Below, one piece after another: positions 44,748-55,605 of a stretch of DNA of 64,000 bases. Origin of the DNA: Atherix ibis (Eukaryota; Arthropoda; Insecta; Diptera; Athericidae); the NCBI GenBank assembly GCA_958298945.1, contig OY282607.1, positions 88,543,270 through 88,607,269 on the forward strand, given 5' to 3'. Each line of letters opens with the position of its first letter. Position 1 is the stretch's first letter. Position numbers and translations under genes: made by a program. The notes under the pieces were generated by a model. It was not told the DNA's origin. It ran no database searches and saw only the letters and a program-made list of their open reading frames with translations.

Positions 44748-45879
44748 TACTTAACATCTAAAATTATTAGCCTTTTCTTATAGTACGTGTAACAGAGACT
44801 AGACCTACAATGCATTTTCTGTTACTGGAATTTAAAGTCTTTACTGTCGCGATAGTGTAGGTCCCAAATTTGGTCAAAAATGGTGGTACTCTGCCTTTTT
44901 TAATTACTGTATTTAAATTCAAAGTGCTTCCATATCATATGCTACATCCAATCTTGATACTATATCTAAATAAGTTTTAAAAAAATAATAAAATTTGAGT
45001 GCTATTAATACAAATAGTAAAAGTTAAATCAGAAAAGTAAGAGTAATTTTTTGTTAAGAAGTTATTTTTTTCCCAGAAACAATGCCAGCAAAGTAATTAC
45101 TTATCGGCATTATTACTTTTTATACCATATTTTTCCATAGTAGAAATGAATCTCTATCCGATAAGACCACGACATATTAACAAAGTGCATTTTATACAGT
45201 TGCATATGGCTATGATATTTATACGATGCAGTTACATTACCCTACTTAGGATTTGTGTCGATAAAGTTGGATCGAAATAGAAATATTGATGTCTCGGTCA
45301 ATAGGGGAGCACCCATTTATGACCAGATACGAATGCCTTTAATTCATTTCACAGTTCATTAACCAGCTAAGAGCACTGATTTCTTTAGTCAGAAATCGGA
45401 AGGGATTAGGATAGGAAACAAAAGCAACTCAGCCATGAGATTTGTGCAAAGATGCAACAACCGCAAAATAGCTTGGCAATAATTCTATATGAAGATAGCC
45501 ATAGTCACAGGTCTCCGGCCTATTTCAGAGTCTGGGTAGGTTATCTTAGGGCACATTGAATAGAATCAGTTTCCGAGCACAATAATTTCTTATTTGTTAC
45601 CAGAGTACATCCATTTGGAAGAAAGTGCTTAAGATAAATCAGAAATAGTTTAATATATCAGCTGTTTTGTAATTAGAGAACTTAATAGAGGAAAATGGTT
45701 ATGGAGAGCATTCTACATAATTGCACATCAAGCCTACAAAAGAAGGGCTTTTCATTAAATAATTCTATTAGCTCATCAAAAGAATTTTTTGCTGGAGATA
45801 AGGGAGGAATTCAATGAACTTTGCAATTGAATGTATTTGTACAGGAATATCTATTTTGTAGTTTGCTATCAAATATATA
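44748..45879. other. AT-rich DNA without recognised features
   Basis: Nothing supported. Confidence 0.5.
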
Positions 45880-46556
45880 CGAGGTCTGTTCAAAAAGTAT
45901 TGCGAATTTTGAATTTCCGTGGGTTACGTATATTCGATTTTTCGAGTTTTTGTGGCGTTATGTTGGTACTCATGTCTCCATTTTGAATATTCAGTTAATT
46001 TTTGACAGCTGCTTTGCTTGCACGTGTTTTGGCTCGTCTTCAATTTTTTACGATTCCAAAAAATGGATCAAAGAACCTGTTTCGGGAATACGGAAAAGTC
46101 ACAGGGGCCAGATCTGGGGAATATGGTGGTTGTGGCATTATTAGTGTGTTGTTTTTGGCCAAAAATTGGAGCTGAAGCAACGATGCGTTAGCAGGGGCGT
46201 TATCATGGGGCGTTTCTGGCGGATTGCTTCGTGCAACTTGCGCATAACTTACAGGTATTATTCCTTATTGACCGTTCTACCCTGTGAAAATAACTCATGA
46301 TGCATTACGCCCCTGCTATTGAAGAAAACTGTAAGCAAATTTTTCATTTTTGGCCCAATTTGGCGCGTTTTTTTCGGTTTTGGCTCGTACGGCAGCTTCC
46401 ATTGGGATGATTGAGCTTTGGTTCATCACCAGTTATGACCCTCTGGACCAAATTTGGGTCATCGCGGACAGAGTCCAATAGCTCCTTAGCAATGTTAATG
46501 CGATGTTGTTTTTGGTCAAAAAATGAGCAAAAATCGAAGACGATAAATCACGCGAT
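45880..46556. mobile_element. Scrambled F-family mariner (inverted fusion)
   Basis: It begins with the F terminus cgaggtctgttcaaaaagta. Up to about 46080 it reads as the 5' end of the element in + orientation, ending in the start codon region (M-D-Q-R-T). It then switches to minus orientation (46084-46556), containing the C-D-F-F-L-F to first-catalytic-block region. No opposite terminus is present. This is a head-to-head join of two pieces of the same family. Confidence 0.7.
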
Positions 46557-46589
46557 CAGTAACGCTTAAGTAGTTGATGGGTGTTTTTA

Positions 46590-47870
46590 GAAAAAAAAGT
46601 TGAGTATAGCTCTTGAATGTGGGGAATGGTATGGAGTATTTATGATTAAAGGCATTGGAGTTTCATAAAAGGGAGCGTGGACAATTGTACGGAGTATTTT
46701 TGATTTAAGGTATTGAAGTCAACGGGAACTAAAAGGATTAGTAGGACCACATAATTCTAGTCTGTAGGTTCAAATTGGTTTTAGTACCAATATGGACCTA
46801 CGGACTAGAACTCTGGTATAAAAGAGTATTTTGCTGTCTATAGTAAGCTTAGATTGTTTTTGTAGAAGTTGAACTAGTTGTAGGTATCGTCTTTTTAGTT
46901 CTTGTCTTTTAAGTCTTGTATGTGGGTTCTATGTCAAGCGTTTGGCTTAGTTTAGTTATAGATACCGAACTTCGGTGTATTGTGATATGGCACTGTCATT
47001 AAGTTATATAGCAGAACATGGTTCATGCCGGAGAGTAAAATTTACGTGGGCAGATTTACGTTTACTAACGTTTACTCTCCACCTGATAAACCAATTCTGA
47101 GATGTTTGGATTAAGGATTGGAGAATTTCGAATATATAGCAAAGGAAGTATTGGGACCATATCATCTTCGTATATGGCAAAAAAGATATTTGGACATATT
47201 GGATTTCGGATGTGTAAAATTGTAAAGTATAGGTTCAAATAGACTTCGCTGTGGAACACCAGCCTATATTGGAGAGGTATTAGAGAGTTCATTGGATTCG
47301 TTTATTTGAAAGTGTTAATTGGAGAGGAATGATCTTAGGACTAGGTGAAAGCAAGGATTCCCTTGAGTTTTTAAAGTAAGCGTGGGTGCCAAACTCTCTT
47401 AAAAGGTTGAGTTATATTAGGTAGCACATCAAGATAGTACTCTTTTCTTCTTAAAGAGGATGCAATAAAATCGAAAATTCGATGACAATTTGGGTTGTGG
47501 AGTGTTCGGACCGGAAACCAAATTGATGGTTGGGAATTAAATTTGAGGATTCGAGTAGGGGTATAAGTGGCGGAAGACTATTTTCTCAAAGATTTTTTAG
47601 AGGATTGGAAGGAATCAGTTTATAGGAAGTGGGGCATTTTATTGGGGTTTACTTGGCTTAGGATTCGTTTTTATTATGGAGAATTTCCAGAGGATTAGAA
47701 AATGTGTTATTCGAAGGATGGAGTTATATAATATAGCAAGGAAAACTGTTGCTCTTTTAGGAAGTTATTTTAGTATATTTGGGAAGGAATTTGATTAAAC
47801 TGGCAACTTTGGGAGGAGTGATTGCCTTTGGGGGAAGACTCATGGGTAATGGAATGTTGTTTTGTTTCCA
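46590..47870 (-). mobile_element. Jockey-clade LINE fragment
   Basis: On the minus strand, from right to left, this holds the RT finger region (P-T-I-N-L-V-S-G-P-N-T, worn from F-G-F-R-x-x-H-S-T), A-G-V-P-Q-R-S-L and the palm with F-C-H-I in place of Y-A-D-D. A K-R-L-T block, P-H-T-R-L-K-R-Q-E-L-K-R-R-Y and K-P-I-x-T-Y-R-L-E-L follow, then S-K-I-L-R-T-I-V-H-A-P-F-Y. There are many stops and frameshifts. A 24-base segment is duplicated in inverted orientation at 46755-46810. Confidence 0.72.
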
Positions 47871-48410
47871 TTTTACTACAATAAGTTTTTTTAGTATTCA
47901 TATGGAGTAAACGGTTGTGCAACGTTGTTCTTTTTTATAAAATAATATTTGTCTTGTAGCAGACCATAGAGTTCTATTTTCCGTGAGTCATGAAGTGTAG
48001 TTTCTGAAGTATTCTGTATTATACGATATATTATGGCACATTTTCTATTAAAACTTATATATCCATTCATATAAAGTTAAGTTCATACAAAAATTGAAGC
48101 GTGCCGACCACAAAATGTACAGAGGATACTCAAATTAGTTACTGGATTAACAGAAAAAAATTTTCTTCAGCGTTGAGGTTCATTTATAGGTCTATTGATA
48201 TGTTAATTAGTAAAATTGCTAAATGGACGGCTCTAAAAATGCCACAAGTAACTCTGAGATAGCCATTGTATCGACAAAATATGACGCTCTTTAAAAATGA
48301 AGAAGGAGAAAATAGTACAATCAATTCTTATAACTTAATCTTTTAATCTAGACCATATGCCATTTAAAAAAACAGAGCCACAAGCCACAAAAATTGATAC
48401 ATTTTAGCCT

Positions 48411-48563
48411 TACTGCACTTATTTTATTTTTATAAAAAAATTTTATTATCAATGATTTATTTTATTTTTAGTGACGTTTATTTATATTAAAATTTATAAA
48501 ATAGAAAATATTCAATGAAACAATTTACAAAAGAAGTTGTTCCTCAAATAAAATTGGACTTAG
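48411..48563. repeat. Dispersed direct repeat, copy 1
   Basis: About 150 bases (core tagtga-cgtttatttatat then aaaatttataaaatagaaaa, later gttcctcaaa) recur in the same orientation at 51481-51635 with roughly 80% identity by eye. Adjacent 48340-48400 and 48600-48690 also resemble each other (tttaatctaga... ccatttaaaa). Origin unknown. Confidence 0.6.
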
Positions 48564-48599
48564 ATAACCAAAGCCCTATGACCGTTTGATAAATTATTT

Positions 48600-51480
48600 T
48601 TTTTAAATCTGAACTGAAACTTTTAATCTAGAACGTACGCCATTTAAAAAAAAAAGAAGCCGCAAGCCTCAAAAATTGATAAATTTTGGATTTAATGTAT
48701 ATAAATTTTTTAGGACCCATAGTTTTGAGATTTGGTGACTTTTTCTTCTAAGGATTCATCAACAAAAATCAAGTCTTTGCAGACGATCTTTAAACTTCAG
48801 TCTATTTACCAATTTAAAAAAAAAATCCTTTTCCCGCAAAAATTTTTTAAGAAAAAATAAGTTTTATTAAAAAATTTCTATTAAATTATATCTTCTTTTT
48901 ATATTTTCATAAAAAAAATTCTAATTAAATAAAATTAACTACAAAATAACTGAATTTTACGTATAGGAAAAAACTTTACTTCCTTTGATAGTAGATGAAA
49001 AATTTAATTGACATTTATTTTGTGCAATAACAACAAAAAAATAAAAATAATCTTTCCAATTCATTGAAATATACAAAAAAAAAAACAGATAATAAAATAA
49101 AAATTCATATGCCAAACATCAAATGTTAGACATCTTCATCTACGAGCACTTTTTTTTTAATACAAAACTCTTGCGAATAAATAAAATTGTGAAAATATTA
49201 TCTGCAAAGAGAGAATATGGTGGTCTATGGCATAGTCTGAATAAAATTCGTGATTGAAAGGCCTCATGAATGTTAAATTATCCAAAAACAGGCTCGATTT
49301 ATTACAATCCTTTGGGAGTGGCGGGCACGATCTTATTTGATTCCAACAAATCTGATCTACGTGAGTTGACTGTATTTATATCTCGTCTCGGAAAACTTGT
49401 ACAGATTTTTTGTTACTCATTCAACAGAAAATATTATTTGTTTTTTTTTTTATTTCTTCTTCTTTTTCTTTCTAGTTTTATCCAATAGCAAAAATAATCA
49501 TATTAAGAATAATAAGAGTAATAATAGTAATCGTAGAAAAATATTATGCTTCAATTTTATTTTTATTTATTCAAAAAGAGTATTTGCCAATGTATCTATT
49601 AAGTTTGTTGTAGAAAAATGAAGATTTTTTTTTTGTTGACTTTTTTTTGTTGAATAAACTCAAGACTATTAATTTCTGGTAGATAATGTGACTTAACTTC
49701 CGTTGAGTATCAATAATAAAAATCATAAAATGGAGTGTTAAATGTATCTTAAGATATTATTTAATAAAGGATCTTTGCCATAATCCGTTGAATCATTAGT
49801 GCATTAATTCGTTTTGACATAAATTTATGGTATAATTGGGAAAAAATTTTTGCACTGAAAAATAAAATGCGATAAAAAATATTAAAATTACAATATACAA
49901 ATCGAGTGTTTATCTATCATTTACGGATATGAGATAGATAGACGAACTCCCCTTGGTAGGATGAACGAGTATAGTAAGTTAAAAGGTAGCCGATATATTT
50001 ATTATCTAAGTTCAAGTACAGACAGTTATTGTGAGTTGCCATATAGGCTTTAGGCGTCATCCCTCGTTTAACTTCTATGCTTATATACGTGTATGAGATA
50101 CAGAAGAGCATCCGAATGGGCCGAAATTCCAAATATACTATCTGAGTGACAAATGACATTGGGCGTGCATTAAACAGCACGTGGTTGGCACTTTCACTAC
50201 ATGTACCTATGACATATCATGCGCAATAAATTTTCTTAAATTATTTTTATCTGCAATGAACAGGAACGAAGGTGAGGGCTGGTCGGTCGTGTACATTCCA
50301 TTTATTCATCCTGCACTTTGAGAGGAAAATTGATGGTGTTTCTTCTCGGTTTCATGGAAAACAGATTCTATGAAATTGTGAATTTTTTCTCAACTTCTAT
50401 AATAATAACAAAAAAAAAAAAATTGAATTTGTATATAGTCACCTAGTCAGATTAACAAAACTTAACTCTTGGCATTCTATTCTTCGTCTTTATCCATGTC
50501 ATTTCAGCTCATCTTATATTGTAACTCTACAAAACTATCTAGCAAGTTAGTTGTATGATGTCGTTTATCTTTTGTTTTTAGGCATAGTATATAGTCAAAA
50601 GTTGGTAAGGCAGAGAGTTTAGGTAAATGATGGAATTGCCCAAGGAAGATAGAAAAATGTGACACAAAATCTGGATGGATAGTGGATAGTTGTGCTCGTA
50701 TCGAGTAAGAGAACATGTATTATGCATCCAAAAGAATTTATTTGATCTTATCTCGAATGAGGTATGAAGTGTTTTGTAAACAAAAAGCCCGAGTATGGCT
50801 TTGATTGTAAGACCGTATGCTGTTGTCCGTCTGGTGCTACTAGTGCTACAGCTCATGACACTCCGCCAGTGTCCATAGCCATATATTATGTGTTGTGGCT
50901 TATTTAAACTATTCAGAATTGTTAAAACTCTTCAGAGTGTTTAGACCATTCTGACCATATGAATTGTGATGCTTGCGTTTCGTGTCTCAGTGATATATGC
51001 TCCCCTGCGGCTAACGACCACACACTGTCTAGAAAAATGTTACAACATAGCTTCACGGATGATATTAAAGCTTACATTTTGCATAGGCTTTGACCCTTCT
51101 GGATAAGTTAGGGCTTGCTAATTCAATGAGTGAAGGACAAAAAGTACAATTCAATTGTGGATTATTTGTTTTTCTACCATTTGAGAGTAGTTAGCTTCAA
51201 GGTAAATTTTCATGTTTAAGAAATTTTTTTTATCTCTAATGTAAAAAAAATGTTAAAGGGTGACAAATAATACCAATTACCTTAGACAAATTATAAGAGT
51301 GGAACTATTTACATTAAACTGTATATTAAATCAAGATTTTAAGGATTTTTCAGTAGAAAGAAAAGTTTATAGTTAGTTGAAAAAAAACTAACCCTAATAA
51401 TTTATATCTTAGAGAAAAGAAAAATGAAGGGAATGTGAAAGGTGTTAGTTAGTCCAATCTAAACCTGATATCGTAGGGGA
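48600..51480. other. AT-rich DNA without recognised features
   Basis: Several frames of 70-92 codons show no motif. 48600-49200 consists of long A and T runs. No RNA gene or repeat end was found. Confidence 0.45.
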
Positions 51481-51635
51481 CTTATTTTTTAACTATTTTT
51501 ATTTTTATAAAATTTTTTTATAAATAGGATTTATTACATTTTTAGTGATCTTTATTTATATCCAAAAATTATAAAATAGAAAATTTTCATTAAAACTGTT
51601 TGCAAAAGAATTGCTTCCTCAAACCAATTTGGACT
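51481..51635. repeat. Dispersed direct repeat, copy 2
   Basis: This is the partner of 48411-48563, about 3.07 kb downstream in the same orientation. Confidence 0.6.
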
Positions 51636-52389
51636 TACAAAACCAAATTTGGACTAAGTTTAAATTGATTTTAGAATTAGCCAAAAATTCTAGATTTGAT
51701 TTTAGATTAGCGGATAATTCAAAGTAATGAGAGCAATCTGGTAATACTATGGACTGTTTAGTAGAGAGCCGCCACATGACTTGTACGTTAGTCCGGTCTA
51801 GACGCATAATACAAATTTCGTCTAGTAATTACATGGCTCTATAGAGCGTGATAAGTGAAGTTTTGTTTTTATAGTGCGTTATGGAAAATGGAACAGTAAA
51901 ATTTCGTGCAACAACGGTTCATTAAATGCTTAGAGAATGTACGAGTTAGAAGAGAAGTCATCATCGCAATAAAAGGCCAAAGGAAGGATTAGCGGAAAGG
52001 CCAGGAAAAGATCTCTTTTTTCCATTTTTTTTTGTATTTTTTTTAATTTGTTGTTTTTTTTTTCAAAATATTTTGTTGTGTTTCCATATTTTTTATACCT
52101 TTTTCATCATTTCCCATTTCCTTCTTTTTACGTGGATAATTTGTCTTTTTCTTAAAATAAATATTTTTTTTTGTGTATCTCCATCTTTTCTTCTTTCCAC
52201 TTTTTGTTTAGATTTTCTACTAAACATTTTCGGTATGATAACTTTCTGGTTATGGTGTATGTGGCAGCACCACTCTGCAGACACTTCGAACACCCCCACA
52301 ATCTAGTGACCAGCATACTTGGCAGAGTAAAGTGCTCTCTGAGGATGGTCATTTCTAGTCATATTCCGGCGGAACCTAACGTTCATGAC

Positions 52390-53060
52390 CTTTTCCTTTA
52401 AGGAAAAGAATTAGGAGGGTTCAAATCAGGTGATCGTGAGGGTCAGTCGATATCACCACTTTTTGACATTATTTGGCCTTGAAAATTTTTTCTCAAAATT
52501 TGCATCATAGCATGAGCTGTGTGTCATGTGGTACCAGCTTGTTGCAACCACATATTTTGTAAGCCTAATTGAACCAATTTAAGAAAAAGAAAGTTTTCCA
52601 ACATGCCCCGATAGTGGTCACCAGTAACTGTTAAAGCATTGCCTCCAGTATCGTCAAAAAAATATGGCTCAATGATGCCGCCACCACAAATGCTGCACCA
52701 TACAGTTACTCTACCGGGGTGTAGCGATCTTTGGTATATTAGATGAGTATTTATAGTATCCCAGTTTATTAACTAATCCAGTCGAGTCGAAGTGTGCTGC
52801 GTCAATTATGTTATAATGATTTTTTGCCAAAAATTGTGGAACACTCCAGTCTCGCCAACGTTCATTAATGAGGTGTATGTAGGCTATTTTCAGGTGTACG
52901 TTGGCTTAATTGTCGCCCAGTCCTTGTTTTATCTCCCAATGCATGCATATTGTCAAAATTATTCATTACACGGTGAACGGTTGATTTGCTCGGCATATGA
53001 TTAACACCAAAAAAGTCAACTTTACCATAACTATTCCTTCAAAAGCTTTTCGTTAGCATA
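52390..53060 (-). mobile_element. Tc3-like transposase remnant
   Basis: On the minus strand 52530-52720 contains the region before and at the second catalytic block (antisense of ...V-W-C-S-I-C-G-G-G-I-I-E-P-Y-F-F-D-D), and further right the linker. The layout matches 31241-32527. No open frame and no ends recognised. Confidence 0.5.
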
Positions 53061-53289
53061 AAGCATTTGGTGGGAAGGGGGCTGCGCAAAACAGTAGAAG
53101 CCGAATTTCGAAAACTGTTGATATAGTGTAACAAAAGAGAGGTTTTGTTTGATTAGATCGTCGAATAACATTGAAGCTCATTGAAAGGCTCAAAAACGGA
53201 TGTCTTCTTGTCAAATTGATCATTACAGTTATCTTGACTCGCCTCTAAAATAATGCATCCTCTCCCAAGGAGGTTTTTATTGAAAAAAA

Positions 53290-53370
53290 GGGATTACTGT
53301 GGTTTCCAGAACCCTCGTACTTATCTGATCCAAGTCCGTATTTGTTCTCCCATGATAAAAAAAAACACCT
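53290..53370 (+). mobile_element. Mariner third-block scrap
   Basis: The + strand reads P-S-Y-L-S-D-P-S-P-Y-L-F-S-H-D-K-K-K-H-L-K, a worn P-P-Y-S-P-D-L-x-P-x-D-x-F-L-F block. Too short to place in a family. Confidence 0.35.
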
Positions 53371-53608
53371 GAAAGTAGGTAATCTTGTTACTATCGGTAA
53401 CATACGGAGTATACCACCTTGATCAAAAAGTTCCCAAAACGATTGGAATGTGACGCGATTTGAGTTCTGTTTTTTTGTTAAGTTGGTACATCTGTTGTTG
53501 ATATTGCCTGTAAATTCTTAGCGTCATAGCTTGACATTTGCAAAAGTTACGTAGCCAAGTTTTTTTTTTGCAATTTTAGAAATGGATTTAAATTTGCAAC
53601 AACGACTT

Positions 53609-53665
53609 CTATTCCGTAAGTCCATATTGGTTTCAGTATAAAAGTACTTTGCTGTTTATAGTAAA
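53609..53665 (-). repeat. 57-bp Jockey-LINE fragment with 21-bp flanking duplication
   Basis: The insert, read antisense, gives T-I-N-S-K-V-L-L-Y then L-K-P-I-W-T-Y-G-I, the same LINE block seen at 46790 and 58770. It is bounded by direct copies of ttaaatttgcaacaacga (53588-53608 and 53666-53686). It breaks the transposase after eight codons. Confidence 0.8.
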
Positions 53666-54497
53666 TTAAATTTGCAACAACGAACTTGTATTAAATTTTG
53701 TGTAAAAAACGGATTTAATGGTGTGCGAACATTGAAAATGTTGGAAAAGTGTTTCGGCAACGATTCTCTAAAGCAAACGGTCGTTTACCATTGGCACGAG
53801 CGGTTCAAAACTGGTCGTGAATCAATCGAAGATGATAAACGCGGTGACAGACCATCGACATCGAAAACCGACGAAAACATTGATAAAGTAAAAGAAATGT
53901 TGGTCAATAACCACAAATTAACCATCAGAGAAATAGCGGAGGACTTGAACATTGCCTATGGATCCGTCCAAGACATTTTGGTTAATGGTTTGGGTTTCCG
54001 TCGTGTAGCAGCAAAGTTGGTGCCAAAAGACCTCAATTTCATGCAAAAAAGAGATCGTGTTGACGTCACAAAAGAATCATTCGTTGATCCCACATTCATC
54101 AAAAGGATCATTACTGGAGATGAGACGTGGGTTTATGAGTACGACACGCAATCCATACATCAGGCAAGTGAATGGCGTTCACCACATGAGCCGAGACCTC
54201 ACGTCGAAAAAACCACGTCGTTTTCAGTCAAACAAGAAGGCAATGCTCACGGTTTTCATGGATTACAACGGTGTAGTGCATCATGAATTTTTGCCAGAAG
54301 GCCGGACAGTAAACAAAGAGTATTATTTGGGCGTTATGAGACGTTTGCGTCAAGCAATTCGCCGAAAGAGACCAGAATTGTGGGCAGAAAACTCGTGGAT
54401 TTTGCACCATGATAACGCACCGTCGCACAGTGCCATCATTATTTGTAATTTTTTGACGAAAAATGCAACAAATATCATTAAACAACCACCGAATTCA

Positions 54498-55310
54498 GGT
54501 GGCTGGTAGGAGAGCGAGAACGCCAATATCGTAGGAAGAAGGAAGAGCGGCGAAAGGTCCTCTGTGAAGAGGACAGAACCGAGAGTCTTCGCCTCTGGCA
54601 AGAAAAATGGGACAGCCCGACGAAGGGTCGGTGGACCCATCGACTGATCCCAGATGTCACCAAATGGGTCACTCGCCTGCACGGGGAAGTCGGGTATTAC
54701 ATCACCCAACTCTTGACTGGACATGGATGCTTTCGGGCATATTTGCACAGATTCAAGAGAACAGACTCCCCAAACTGTCATCGTTGCTACGATGTGATTG
54801 AAGATGCAGAACACGTGTTCTTCCAATGCCCCTTTTACGAGGGGCACGGGCAGAACTGGAGAAAAATCTGGACCGTTCCATCAGTCCAGAAAACATATTG
54901 GAGTGCATGCTTAAGAACCAATCGGCTTGGAACAAAGTTGCAGAGTACGCGGAATCTATCATCAAGGATCTTCACACCACGTACGAAGAATAGGCCGCGA
55001 GGCGTCATAACATCGGGGCAGCAGTAAAATATAATAAATAGTAAATTATTATAAGAACGCCCCGGCGAAGTAGTATTTACAAAGAGTGCCGCCAGGGAAC
55101 CATCGTTCCCGCATAACTCGTCTGACAGGTAGAAGGCCTCCCAGTCGAGAACCTTTTGAAGGTTTCCTCCTGTACATCAAAATACTAATAAAAAAAATAA
55201 AAGGTAAAAATCCCGCATAACTCGTCTGACAGGTAGAAGGCCTCCCAGTCGAGAACCTTTTGAAGGTTTCCTCCTGTACATCAACATACTAATAAAAAAA
55301 ATAAAATAAA
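54498..55310 (+). mobile_element. 5'-truncated R1/I-clade LINE inserted in the E mariner
   Basis: This holds the last ~170 codons of the polymerase ORF: R-R-K-K-E-E-R-R, W-Q-E-K-W, G-R-W-T-H-R-L-I-P-D, then T-G-H-G-C-F-R-A-Y-L-H-R-F and a CCHC zinc-binding block (C-H-R-C-Y then A-E-H-V-F-F-Q-C). One frameshift falls right after C-P-F-Y-E. The 3' tail ends in an A-rich run. The insertion is bounded by a 14-bp target duplication (aaccaccgaattca at 54484-54497 and aaccaccaaattca at 55311-55324). It is non-autonomous. Confidence 0.9.
55108..55306 (+). repeat. Tandem duplication of the LINE 3' tail (104-bp period)
   Basis: The block starting cccgcataactcgtctgaca and ending in an A-rich tail occurs at 55108-55202 and again at 55212-55306, nearly identical. 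Confidence 0.92.
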
Positions 55311-55605
55311 AACCACCAAATTCACCTGATTTGGCTTCCTGTGACTTATTTCTGTTCTATCGAGTTAAAAAACCATTACGGGGAACGCGTTTCAACAGCC
55401 GAGAGGAAGTAATGGAAAAATCCCAGGAAGCACTGATGGACATACCGAAAACCGAATATAAAAAATGTTTCGAGGATTGGATCAAGCACTGGCATAAGTG
55501 TGTTAAAGTGGATGGGGATTACTTTGAAGGGGACAATATAGATTTAGATGAATTTACTTGCATTTTTAATTTTCTGAATAAATTCCGGTAACTTTTTAAG
55601 TCATT

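Larger units (their letters stand above)
53582..55591 (+). pseudogene. Mariner transposase (E family), split and frameshifted
   Basis: It starts at the ATG at 53582 (M-D-L-N-L-Q-Q-R). The 53609-53665 insertion interrupts it, and the frame resumes at 53672 for 204 codons. That part has the helix-turn-helix with N-I-A-Y-G-S-V-Q and the first catalytic block I-I-T-G-D-E-T-W-V-Y. A frameshift near 54220 leads to 54057-54509, with the second block L-H-H-D-N-A-P-S-H. The LINE then splits the P-P-N-S region, and 55331-55591 carries the end: A-S-C-D-L-F-L-F (third aspartate), then W-I-K-H-W-H-K-C. Rejoined, the last two aspartates are 34 residues apart, as normal. It is inactive. Confidence 0.85.
53414..55605 (+). 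mobile_element. Mariner, E family, interrupted by a LINE
   Basis: The left end (accttgatcaaaaagttccc) follows a TA, and a worn inverted partner lies at about 55585-55605. Without the 813-bp LINE at 54498 and the small insertion at 53609 the element would be about 1.3 kb. It is related to the F family (same start, same C-terminal W-x-K-C pattern) but is clearly a separate lineage. The right boundary is approximate. Confidence 0.75.

Noticed and set aside
52093..52401. Overlapping frames on both strands near a poly-T region
   Set aside because: Low-complexity lysine- or phenylalanine-rich translations without motifs; chance frames.
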